Assembly (NCBI RefSeq): GCF_023898315.1
Contig: NC_064621.1
Span: forward strand, 135,034,521-135,098,520
Origin: Schistocerca nitens
Taxonomy: Eukaryota > Arthropoda > Insecta > Orthoptera > Acrididae
Direction of reading: 5' to 3'
DNA length: 64,000 nt
Positions 23,626-33,189 of this stretch are shown piece after piece (the stretch's first letter is position 1; every line of letters begins with the position of its first letter). The notes below the pieces were generated by a model. The model saw only the letters and a list, made by a program, of their open reading frames with translations, ran no database searches and had not been told where the DNA came from. Made by a program: the position numbers and the translations under genes.

Positions 23626-23850
23626 AAATGTAAATGTCGTGTGACTAGGGCCCCCCGCTGGGTAGACCGTTCACCGAATGCAAGTCTTTCGATTTGACTC
23701 CACTTCAGCGACTTGGGCATCGATGGGGATGAAATGATGATGATTAGGACAACACCCAGTCCCTGAGCGGAGAAAATTTCCGACCCAGCCTGGAATCGAA
23801 AACGGGCCCATAGGATTGACATTCTCTCGCGCTGACCACTCAGCTACCGG
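23626..23850 (-). mobile_element. tRNA-derived SINE (head type 4, CATCATCATTTC tail)
   Basis: The minus strand starts CCGGTAGCTGAGTGGTCAGC (A-box-like) and has TTTTCGATTCC (B-box-like), TTTTCTCCGCTCAGGGACTGG and GTCCTAATCATCATCATTTC. The TSD ACACAGGAGGGT occurs at 23614-23625 and 23851-23862. A related copy is at about 57320-57508. Confidence 0.88.
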
Positions 23851-24566
23851 ACACAGGAGGGTTAAAGGATAGAGGCGTTGTTTTTTATTGAGAAAAATGT
23901 GGAAGAGATCGCCATCTTGCTAGGGTAAACACACTATCGATTCGGTACTTCCTTATTGCCGCCCCAAGCTGCTAATAGAGTGCTCTTTGGCTAAGGAGGA
24001 CGTAAAGTTTATCATAGACACATATCTGACTACTTCAAAAAAATGTATAACGTGGTTTTCGGTAACTTTGAAATCACACCTGGAGTCTTAATCAGACATA
24101 CATCAGTTTATTACTGTAAATTTTGAGGTCGTCCACGTTAAACGAGCTGTTCCAGTGGCCTTATCGCTCTCCACAAAAAATTACTGTTTCTTATCTTCCC
24201 AGTGCTCCTAAGTTGACTTCTTCTCTTATTCATCTTGCTGTCACACACTTATCCCCACGTACAAGAATTTTCCTGCACCATCTACGTACTCTCTTTCTGT
24301 CCCTCACTTTTCACGCTTGTTGACGTATTTTTCCTCAATTTATATGTATTTCCATCAATTTTCATAATTTGACCGATTTTATGTCGCTTCTGCTCATGTC
24401 AACATAATCTCACTTCCGGCCACATATTCCAAAATTCCTTGTATACGTAGTACAGTTTACAACACCTAGAGCAACAACTCTTTTTTTCTGTAGGTATATG
24501 TGTATTGGTTTCACGTGGGGCCGCCAGACCCTATTCCAGACCTACCGTCAGTGAAACCACGTTTAG

Positions 24567-24764
24567 GGCCGGCCGCGGTGGTCTAGCGGTTCTAGGCGCT
24601 CAGTCCGGAACCGCGCGACTGCTACGGTCGCAGGTTCGAATCCTGCCTCGGGCATGGATGTGTGTGATGTCCTTAGGTTAGTTAGGTTTAAGTAGTTCTA
24701 AGTTCTAGGGGACTGATGACCACAGCAGTTAAGTCCCATAGTGCTCAGAGCCATTTGAACCATT
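24567..24764 (+). mobile_element. tRNA-derived SINE (head type 1), full length
   Basis: A clean copy starting GGCCGGCCGCGGTGGTCTAG with GGTTCGAATCCTGCC, GTCCTTAGGTTAGTTAGG and ending GAACCATT. The 15-bp TSD TGAAACCACGTTTAG is at 24552-24566 and 24765-24779. It landed at the edge of the minisatellite. Confidence 0.95.
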
Positions 24765-24779
24765 TGAAACCACGTTTAG

Positions 24780-25145
24780 ACACCGCCCCTACATATCGTG
24801 GGTAGCTTCACCTTCGAACCTTATCCTGGCTGTAAGGAGTGGTAATCCACCTGCGAACCCTATTCCGGTCATAACGTGTGGCAGATCCATCTTCGAATAC
24901 TCTACAGGCCATAATATGTGGTGGAGCCACCTCCAAACCCTACCCCAGAGATAACACGTAGTGGATCAACATCAGAACCTTGTCCTGGCCGCAACGCATG
25001 GTGGCTCCATCTCCAAACAGTATCCTATCCATAACACCTGCCGCATTCACCTTCAAACCTTATTCCAACCGTAACACATGCTGGATTCACCTTCGAACCC
25101 TATACCTGGTGTAACACATGGTGGATTTACCTACGGGCTCAATCC
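24780..25145. repeat. Minisatellite, ~43-bp degenerate units
   Basis: About eight to nine imperfect units follow the pattern CACCTTCGAACCCTAT, CCTGGCCRTAACACATG, GTGGAT. Units are diverged by point changes and small indels. A partial unit (AGACCCTATTCCAGACC) precedes the SINE at 24567, so the array once extended further left. Confidence 0.85.
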
Positions 25146-25179
25146 CGTCCCTATCCTGAACCTACTCTGTGCCATGTGC

Positions 25180-25220
25180 CCCTCCCCCCCCCCCCCCCCT
25201 CCGATACACACACACACATA
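25180..25220. repeat. C tract and CA microsatellite
   Basis: A run of C interrupted by single T residues is followed directly by a short (CA)n array. Confidence 0.9.
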
Positions 25221-25990
25221 CAGAAAAATAGCGCATGTGAGCTAGGTATTGACAACTGTATTACAGTTACAAGCGATTTTAGAATCATGGCCGGAAGTGT
25301 GGATATGGTCACGTGAGCGGACCTGACGCAAAATCGGCAAAATAACGAAAATTGATGGAAAATACGTATAAACTGAGGGAAAATACGACAAAAAGTGGGA
25401 AAATTGAGGGAGGATGTAATGTTCAAGTAACGAACATTCTGGTACATGCGACCGAATGTGTGAGAGCAAGAGGAATACAAGAAAAAGTCGACATGGAAAC
25501 ACTGGGACCCAAGAAAACAGTAATTTTTCGTGGACAACGATGACAGCTGGAACAGATTGTTTAACGAGGTCGATAACCAAATGCAGAGTAATAAGTTTGT
25601 GCATGCCTGATCACAATCCCACGTGTGACCCCAAAGTTGTAGATAACCACGCTATAGATTTTTGTAGTCACACATGTGACTACAATAAACTTTATGTCCT
25701 CCTTAGCTAAAATGAATTTGAGAATTTGTTACCAGCTTGGGGTTGCTATATACAACTACCGCATCAATAGCGTGTTTGAGCCTGTGCAAGACTCTGAGAA
25801 ACAGTATTTACAATGTGCTTCTCTGCTATCAAAACCTAACAAATACCTTACAGAACTGTTGCTGCATGGTTTTTAACAACCTTTAGTGTAACTTTAAATG
25901 CGAACATTTTTAGGTTAGGCTTTACCGTGACTGTTACTGACATTAAATGAAACAACAAGTTCACTGTTACCAGTCACCGTTTTATTTATT

Positions 25991-26034
25991 TCCACGACGC
26001 GTTTCGAAGGTTTAAACCTCCATCATCGGGTGGA
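25991..26034 (-). ncRNA. Hammerhead-ribozyme-like motif (left arm)
   Basis: This is the mirror copy of the motif at 26245-26288, read on the minus strand. The sequence is identical, so the same strengths and deviations apply. Confidence 0.4.
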
Positions 26035-26244
26035 TTTACATTAGTAAGTATTACATTTGTGTGTGTGTTGTGTTACGATTTTTTGGAGGAACTTGTGGCA
26101 CTGCCTTCAGTGATCACAGGTTCCTTTTGCTATCGTTGTGTTACGATAGCAAAAGGAACCTGTGATCACTGAAGGCAGTGCCACAAGTTCCTCCAAAAAA
26201 TCGTAACACAACACACACACAAATGTAATACTTACTAATGTAAA

Positions 26245-26288
26245 TCCACCCGATGATGGAGGTTTAAACCTTCGAAACGCGTCGTGGA
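26245..26288 (+). ncRNA. Hammerhead-ribozyme-like motif (right arm)
   Basis: The order of parts matches a type I minimal hammerhead. TCCAC (26245-26249) can pair with GTGGA (26284-26288) as helix I. CCGATGA (26250-26256) stands where CUGANGA is expected. GGAGGTT/AACCTTC forms helix II (26258-26273). GAAA (26274-26277) follows. ACGCGT gives a two-pair helix III, and the C at 26283 after GT is the expected cleavage position. Two deviations are visible: C replaces the conserved U at position 4, and an extra T (26257) sits before helix II. This copy may therefore be inactive. Confidence 0.45.
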
Positions 26289-26346
26289 AATAAATAAAAC
26301 GGTGACTGGTAACAGTGAACTTGTTGTTTCATTTAACCTTTAGTGT

Positions 26347-28358
26347 CATCTCTACTGAGGAAACAGGAATACATGCAAGTTGATTGCTGTCGTGGATGCT
26401 TCCCTAGAAAAGAGATCCAAGTCGACGTGGACCTGCGTTAAAGGGTGATAGGAAGTAGATGGAATAATCGGTTGAGGGGGGGTTGTAATGAGGTGGGATT
26501 TAATGGTAGACTAATGATGCATTCTAGAGCGAGAGAGATGTTGTGGCAGGTTATTTATGGCATATTTAACCTTTCTTCCCGTTGTTCTCTCGGGCTGTGT
26601 CAGTCGTGCAGTATAAAGTGCGTTTGGCTCATATGCAACTACATGTTTTGCGTGTCACGTAGAGCGCCGTCTACCTGGAGACGTTAACAGCAAACCTCCC
26701 CATACCACAGATAGCAGACGATTTCCATCGCATGTGTGATGAATGATGTCCATCAGACGGATGAAATATCTATTTCAGCACAATCATCTAGATGAACGAA
26801 GATGTATGCAAAGTACTCAACTTCCCTGCCACATTTTGGACATAAATGGAGTCTTCATTTTCAAAACTGCAGTGATTCTAAATCAGTGACAGCGGGCTGT
26901 GAGGTACTGCAATATCTGTGTAAACTTTTGCTTGGCAGATTTGGTGTGTGGAAGAGTCCGTGTTGTATTCACAAAGTTCATGCAGCATGGTATGTAATTT
27001 CACATGACAAACACCGCTGCTATGTATTTGTCTCTTTCCTTATAACATGTCACTGATTAATACATTTTTTTCGTTGCGGGAGATCGATTTATAGGACTGG
27101 TATGAGCGTAGCGTCATTTCTGAACGATAATCAGATGTGGAAAGTGTCTGTTATACACCTCCAGAGAGCTATATAGTGCATGTATCACAAAGAACCCATG
27201 TTTTTTTCCACCCTTCGGTGTAGCACGTAGTAGTTTTATCACATTCTCGCCATAGTGACTGGGATAGAAAACATGCAGCCTGAATGTAAGTCAGGTTTTG
27301 GAAATATATTTCCTGCATTTGAAGATTAATAGCATTGCATTCCACACGACTCATATATCGGTAACCATACTGTTTTAACATTATAGCATGTTTAAGTGCA
27401 GAGCTCTGGGGTTGTGCCACTTTGGGACACTTATTATGGTCTTCCTGTAAGCAACATATCTAAGTATATTGATTACACTGAACTCTGCTCATTTTATTCC
27501 TTCAAGACATATCAAATATAGAGTGTGCAGTGCTCTCCTACTTCTGGTCAGTGCCGAATTAAATCAGAGACAATGTTACAGGAAGTGTTGGTTGAAGACC
27601 GAGGAACAGTTACAAGATGCACAGATAGATTATCTAGAGTTTTGCTCAGGATCCATAAATTGCGACAATACTTTGTGACTCCTAACCACATAAGGAGAGA
27701 TGGGTAATCGTAATATAATCTTACCGACTTCATAAAGTGCTTTTCTCAAGAAACGCAGTTTTGTGCTCCTCCTCTCTGCTGATGGCTATATCCTACACTA
27801 AGAAACAGTATTTGTTGTATGTGATGCAGGCAGTGTAACAGGGTCTGTGATATGTTCACATGTATATAGCACTCCAAGAGTAATGGAGAGGGGTTGTTTA
27901 GCTATGATGCATAAACTGAGAATCATGCTGCAATGTCATTGTCTGCTAACATCACGATATCGACGCGATGAGACGTTTCGTTGACGTGACAAGTCGTCGA
28001 GAGTGGTGGTTTGGAACTGGAGTAAGTGGGTAAAATGCGTTTAAATTGTGGAAAATCCTGGTAAAATTACGGAAATTGATGGAAAATATGTAAAATTTAG
28101 GTATATACTACAAAAATGTTGATTAATAAGGGTAATTACATGCTCGCCTGAGTGTATGGAAATAATTCCATTCTCCCGCCAGTGTGATGGACAACTAATG
28201 GTGCATACTATCCATGCTCTATGGGCTTAAGTCTTGGAGAATACCTCCTTGTTCCACATCCAGTTAGGCATTGTAAGGCATAAAAATGAGAGATGCAGTG
28301 TCCAAAGATTTGGAGGCCATGATGACCACTACCTAGGACACAGGAAAAGTGATTTAGG
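26347..28358. other. Unclassified AT-rich sequence
   Basis: About 2 kb without recognised element ends or protein motifs. One short segment (about 28050-28110, GAAATTGATGGAAAA and neighbours) resembles the core of the 23987-25712 inverted-repeat arms. This may be low-copy sequence. Confidence 0.45.
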
Positions 28359-28494
28359 TTCAAATGGTTCAAATGGCTCTGAGCACTATGGCTCTTAACG
28401 TCTGAGGTCATCAGTCTACTTAAACCTAACTAACCTAAGGACATCACACACATCCATGCCCGAGGCAGGATTCGAACCTGCGACCGTAGCGGTC
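28359..28494 (-). mobile_element. tRNA-derived SINE (head type 1), 5'-truncated
   Basis: On the minus strand, GGTTCGAATCCTGCC, GTCCTTAGGTTAGTTAGG and the CTGAGCACTATGG complement are clear. The element breaks off within the tRNA-like head at GACCGC. A stretch of tail between GACTGATGACC and the TAAGTAG part is deleted. No clear TSD. Confidence 0.85.
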
Positions 28495-30109
28495 ACATAT
28501 TTGGGTGCAATATGCACTGCCAGTATAAGGAATCAATTCTCTTGCTTTCTTTAAAAGCAGAAAACTGACGCACCTGCAACACTATTAACTGTGGAACGTG
28601 ATTTTAAAGAGATGTCATTATCTTCAGAGAGCTGTTTGGGAACTCCCACATTGCTGCAAACTCTACTAGATTCCAAACATTGCAATGTCTTCCACCTTTT
28701 TGTCAATAATAACACCACCTCAGTCTTTTATTTCAGCCAAGTTGTGTGTTGTGTGAGCAACTTACCTTACACCATGCAATGTCCAGCTTTCTGTGAGAGC
28801 ACATGGATCAAACGTCTTAATGTCGATTTACCACCTGACACAGACCTCAAATTCATGGCAGAAAAACAAAATGTATGACAGTGTAGAAAGCTGTAGTCAT
28901 ACACTGCTTAGATGTGTTACAACAACAGCAACAATAACAAAAAACACACTGTATAAAACTGCTTATGAAGGAACAACACAGGAACCATTTTTCATGAATG
29001 ATACTCTGTGGGATTTGGTCTTCCAATAGTACAGGCAAGAAAACTAAACATGGGTCTGTGGAAGCGACATCTTTCATTGGCCACGTGCTCCAGTGTACCA
29101 ATAAGTGTGTATTTAATAGGATCACCAGAAATGCTCGATGCCAAAATGCAGACGGTTTTCGATATATTGGAAGAGCGAGAATGGTATAATCTTATCGAGT
29201 ACTCTTCCAGGTGACGTTAGCAATATTTCTTCAGTACATAGTTTACTCCGTTGGATATTATAAAAATAATGATGAGAGAGGGAGAGATAGAATGTGCTAA
29301 CAATGAAGACTCTGATGCCATTATACTGTCATATTTCTAGCGTAGTAATCATAGGAATGCGATAAAGGATATTATGGCATGTATAGGAGCATACTTATAG
29401 ACAGTCTTTCGATCGATGAATTGTAGATGTTATTCTTCTGATATCATTTGTGCTGTCTGCATATGCTATGGATGGTTGTGACTTTCGTCCTTCACGTTGT
29501 TGTGCTACTTTTCTCGTTGTGATAGCTCTCTACCTTTTCAGTTAGGGTGGATGACTAGACAGCCTTCTAACTAAATGGAAAAGTGCTGTCGGAACCTGAT
29601 AGGATTTCGAGAGAATTGGCAAGGGCCTCTGACTTGACATGGTACATCTTTTATTCACCGAAATCATGTGGACTGAAATGAAGGTTCGTGAGAATACAGC
29701 AAGTAAGCGATAACCAGATGAAAAAAAGTTGAAAGATGAGCTCTCTACCGCTTTTTCTAATGTTGTGGGCAAACATGTGGAGAGGCAGTCAGCAGCAGAA
29801 GTTCCGTCTTTTGTTTTCTCGATAACAAGAGACAAGATTTTTCTGTTAGTTTTATGTGCCTATAAATGGATGGAGGGACATCTTAATAGGTAGACGAAAT
29901 CTATCTAAATGCATACTTCGCAAGTCGGAAGTGACACCGTGGGCGGTTGTTGGCAGATCGGCATTGAGAGGAACCGTTGTTAGACTCCAGGGGCGGGGGC
30001 AGCCGTCTAGTGGTCCCGTCGCCAAGGTGTGCTCAGATGTACCGCGTCCCGGTAGGAACCCAGTTGGTGAATCACTGCCCACCATTTATCTCGGGTGTGC
30101 CCCAATTTT
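28495..30109. other. Unclassified sequence
   Basis: Several overlapping short open frames (28591-29214) show no recognisable domain, and stop density is as expected by chance. I see no element boundaries. A GC-rich stretch at about 29925-30080 precedes the LINE relic. Confidence 0.4.
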
Positions 30110-32062
30110 TAGTCAAAATTTCTACATCGAATCTACACAGCTACTCCGCAGTTCACCTTACGGTGCTTTACTGACAAGGGAACCTCCCCATCGCACCCCC
30201 CTCAGATTTAAATTGACACAGTGGATAGGCCTTGAAAAACTGAACACAGATCAATCGAGAAAACAGGAAGAAGTTGTGTGGAACTATGAAAAAATAAACA
30301 AAATATCAAACTGAGTAGTCCAAGTGTAACATATCCAACCTCTAGGAGTCTGTAACACGAAGAGCACCGTGGTCCCGTGGTTATTGTGAGCAACTGCGAA
30401 ACACGGGGTCCTTAGTTCGAGTCCTCCCTCGAGCAAAAATTTTACTTACTTTATTTTCGCAAAGTTACGATCTGATCGTTCATTCATTGACGTCTCTGTT
30501 CACTGTAATACGTTTAGTGTCTGTGTTTTGCGACCGCACCACAAAACCGTGCGATTAGTAGACGAAAGGACGTGCCTCTCCAATAGGAACCGAAAACATT
30601 TGATCGCAAATTCATAGGTCAACCGATTCCTCCACAGGAAAACACGTCTGAAATATTCTATACGACACTGGTGACGGCATGTGCGTCACATTACAGGAAT
30701 ATGTTGTCGACCCACCTAACTTGCACACTTGGCGAATGGGTAAAAAGATTCTTCTACCTTGCCCGATTTAGGTTTTCTTGTGGATGTGATAATCACTCCC
30801 AAAAAAGTGATGAAAACATTGAGTTTGTCACATAAACGGCAACAAATGAATGCAACAGTTTCACAGTTCCCCAGTTTTCCCTGTGCTCTGTCAAAACAAA
30901 CGTTTTTAACGTTTTCAATTTTTTCGTGTGTAGACCGTCAAATCCTGCATGTGTCCAAGCAAATCTGAACATGTCCTGGAATTTTGGAGAGCAAAGTTGA
31001 TCATGTCTGAGTGCATGAACTTTGATAATTGTCTGAAAATAAAAAATTAAAACTTTTCACTCGAGGGAGGGTTGAACCAGGGACCTTCCGTTCCGTAGCT
31101 GCTCACGGTAACCACGGGACTACGGTGCTCCTCAGTGAACAGGTACCTTAATGTGACATATCTTGCACACGGACTACTCAGTTTGTATATTTTGCTTATT
31201 TTTTTCATAGTTCCATACAACTTCTTCCTGTTTTCTCGATTGATCTGTGTTCAGTTTTTCATGACCTATCCCTGTGCCAACTTATAACTAAATCTGAGGG
31301 GGGTGCGATGGGGAGGTTCCCTTGTGAGTCTACCCTGTACCACTACTATCCATTTCCTTTCCAGTTCCTCATGCAAGCAGAGTAACAACTGTCTATGTGA
31401 CTCTGTGTTAGCCCCGATTTCTCGTATCTTATCTTCGTGGTCGTTAAGAGCACTGTATTTTGGAATTAGCAGAATCTTTCTGCAGTCAGCTTCAAATGCC
31501 TGTTCTCAAAATTTTCTCAATAGTGTTCCTCAAAAAGAACATTACCTACTCTCCAGCGATTTCCATTTGAGTTCCCAAAGCATTTCCGTAACATCTGAGT
31601 GTTGCGCAAACCTAGTGGTAACAAATGTAGCAGGCCGCTTCTGAATTGATTCAACGTCTTTCTTTAATTCATCCTGGTACGGATTCCAAACACTCAAGCA
31701 GTACTCAAGAATGGGTGAGGTCAATCTAGTGTCCTATGGGCGGTCCTCACATGCTTGTACCACTTCATATCGCTTAGCAACTTCATGCACAAATTTTTAA
31801 AAGACGTGACTGTGTCAAGCAGGACACTACTAACGCTACAAGTTTACTTTTTCTACTTATCCGCAATAACTTACATTTTTCTACATTTGCAACCAGCTGC
31901 CATTCATCACACCAGTATAAATTGTGCCTAAGTCATCTTGTATCCTCCTACAACCACTCATCTTCCGCACCTTGCCGTGCACAACAACATCATCTGCAAA
32001 AAACTGCAAGTTGCTGCCCACCCATTTCGCCATATCAAATATGTATATAGAGAATAACGCTT
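30110..32062 (-). pseudogene. CR1/Jockey-group LINE relic (RT fragment and 3' end)
   Basis: This non-LTR retrotransposon fragment reads on the minus strand. FADDVVVHG (RT motif C, both aspartates) lies near 31980-32006. The thumb region (SPILEYCLSVWNPYQ, then IQKRPATFVTTR) is at about 31620-31720, and the 3' UTR reaches about 30110. Frameshifts and stops are frequent, and the region between motif C and the thumb is shortened. The 3' UTR is split by the TIR element at 30175-31324. The exact clade is uncertain; the layout fits an arthropod CR1- or Jockey-like family. Confidence 0.72.
30175..31324. mobile_element. TIR element with tRNA-like modules in both arms
   Basis: The ends are CAAGGGAACCTCCCC and its complement, and the long terminal inverted repeats extend about 270-290 bp. 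TGA flanks both sides (30172-30174 and 31325-31327), a 3-bp TSD. Each TIR contains a tRNA-like module: left, CCGTGGTCCCGTGGTTA plus TAGTTCGAGTCC (about 30366-30425); right, the inverted counterpart at about 31065-31130. The 600-bp middle has no ORF of note. A non-autonomous DNA transposon is the simplest reading; the superfamily is unknown. It is inserted in the 3' UTR of a LINE. Confidence 0.8.
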
Positions 32063-32526
32063 TAGTTCAAGGCCCAGGCAAAGGAAATCTGCCTCCATCA
32101 AAACCATCTTGGGATGTTATTCGATTAATCGAATTCCTCTTCTTCTTCTTCTTCTTGCGTCAACACCATTCAACTGTGCTCTACGTAAAACAGTTACCTA
32201 GAGCAGTTGTTTCTTCGAATAAGATTCTTCTTCTTATCTTCTGCGTCAGAAGCGACCGACTGTGTGGGTGGCGGAGGGAGGTTTGTGTGCTACTGTCACT
32301 TACCTTCTTTCCTGTTCCATTCGCTAATGATTCGCGGGAAGAACGATTCTTAGTAAGCCTCCGTTTAAGCTCGAATTTTACCTTCAACTACTTTTCGCAA
32401 GACATATTGGTTGATTCTTTTATGAACGTACACCTTCGGAACTTTAGCTGTTAGCCACAGCATGATGTGGGGTGTGCAGCCGGCGGTGGCTGTGGGCTGT
32501 GGATCTGTCTGACCCTTTCGCACTTC
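32063..32526. other. Unclassified sequence with a TTC microsatellite
   Basis: A (TTC)n run sits at about 32138-32156. The remainder has an open frame (31924-32454) with no domain that overlaps the LINE relic, which I do not regard as a gene. Confidence 0.45.
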
Positions 32527-33090
32527 CTAAATCAAACTGTAACTAAACGCACCGCTCTTATGTATTTCCTCTATTAGTCCTGTCTGGTACTGATCCCAGA
32601 CTGATGAACAGTACTGAAGTATAGGTGGAACGAGGGTTTTGTAGGCTTTCTCTTTTGAGGATGGACCACACTTCCTAACGATTTTTATGATGATTCTCAT
32701 TCTGGCATCTGCCTTACCTGCGATTCGTTTTAAGTGGGCGCTCCAATTTAAATCGCTCCTTAACCTTGCTCCTAGATAGTTTATGGATCTAATTGGTTCC
32801 ACAGATTATTCTACAATTGTGTAATCTTACGAAATGGACCTTTATGCCTATTCATGCGCAATACGTTACTCTTGTGTATGTAGAGGACCAGTTACCACTC
32901 CTTGCAATAAGCGTCGATTATTTGGAGGCCTTCCAGCATTTCGCTACAGATTTTCTAGCGTTGCGTGTACTCTGTATACAACAGAGTCATCTGTGAAAAG
33001 CCTCATGGAACTTCTGATGTTGTTCAGTAGGTAATTTGTATTCAAGATGTTTAAAAAATATTTCTAGAAACTTTGGGGACAGGTTCCGTG
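32527..33090 (-). pseudogene. Second LINE relic (RT C-terminal part)
   Basis: On the minus strand a thumb-like sequence is readable: YLGARLRSDLNWSAHLKRI, ADARMRIIIK, then PPILQYCSSVWDQYQTGL. These match the region after the catalytic aspartates in CR1/L2/Jockey-type LINEs. The stretch at about 32830-33090 appears to hold decayed upstream RT sequence of the same element. No ends or TSD were identified. Confidence 0.6.
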
Positions 33091-33189
33091 CACCAAATCA
33101 AGAGAAAAAGGTGACAAACATATTCCGGTAGTATTAATGAAGTTTACAATTTAGGCAACTGGAACTCATCAGTAGACAAACTCATAATA

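Larger units (their letters stand above)
23987..25712. repeat. Long inverted repeat (~480-bp arms) enclosing a minisatellite
   Basis: The left arm (about 23987-24475), read in reverse complement, aligns by eye along its whole length with the right arm (about 25245-25712). Shared landmarks include GGCCGGAAGTG, GAAAATTGATGGAAA, AACAGTAATTTTT, TAAACTTT.TGTCCTCC and CTTAGC.AAA. The arms are diverged, so the structure is not recent. The spacer holds a SINE (24567-24764), a minisatellite (24780-25145) and a C tract. No protein or clear TSD was found. It could be an old foldback element or a segmental inversion duplication. Confidence 0.75.
25890..26334. mobile_element. Palindromic retro-insertion, Penelope-like candidate
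   Basis: The insertion is bounded by a 12-bp direct repeat, AACCTTTAGTGT, at 25878-25889 and 26335-26346. Inside are 53 bp of non-palindromic sequence and then two identical arms head to head. Each arm has a hammerhead-like motif near its outer end, followed by GGAAATAAATAAAA. Hammerhead motifs, target duplications of variable length and inverted partial copies are all described for Penelope-like retroelements, which is why I propose that class. No RT or GIY-YIG coding sequence is present to prove it. Confidence 0.5.
25943..26336. repeat. Perfect 394-bp palindrome (194-bp arms, 6-nt loop)
   Basis: Bases 25943-26136 are, as far as I can read, exactly the reverse complement of 26143-26336, with a 6-nt centre TGTGTT. 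The left arm also contains TTGTGTTACGAT at about 26068-26079, and the same string recurs across the centre (26136-26147). This suggests the fold-back arose by template switching at that short repeat. Confidence 0.93.

Noticed and set aside
24567-24764. TTAGGTTAGTTAGG as interstitial insect telomere repeat (TTAGG)n
   Set aside because: The string is a fixed part of the SINE tail and occurs once per SINE copy, not as an array.
28591-29214. Overlapping short ORFs as exons of a host gene
   Set aside because: No domain, no convincing splice arrangement and ordinary stop density.
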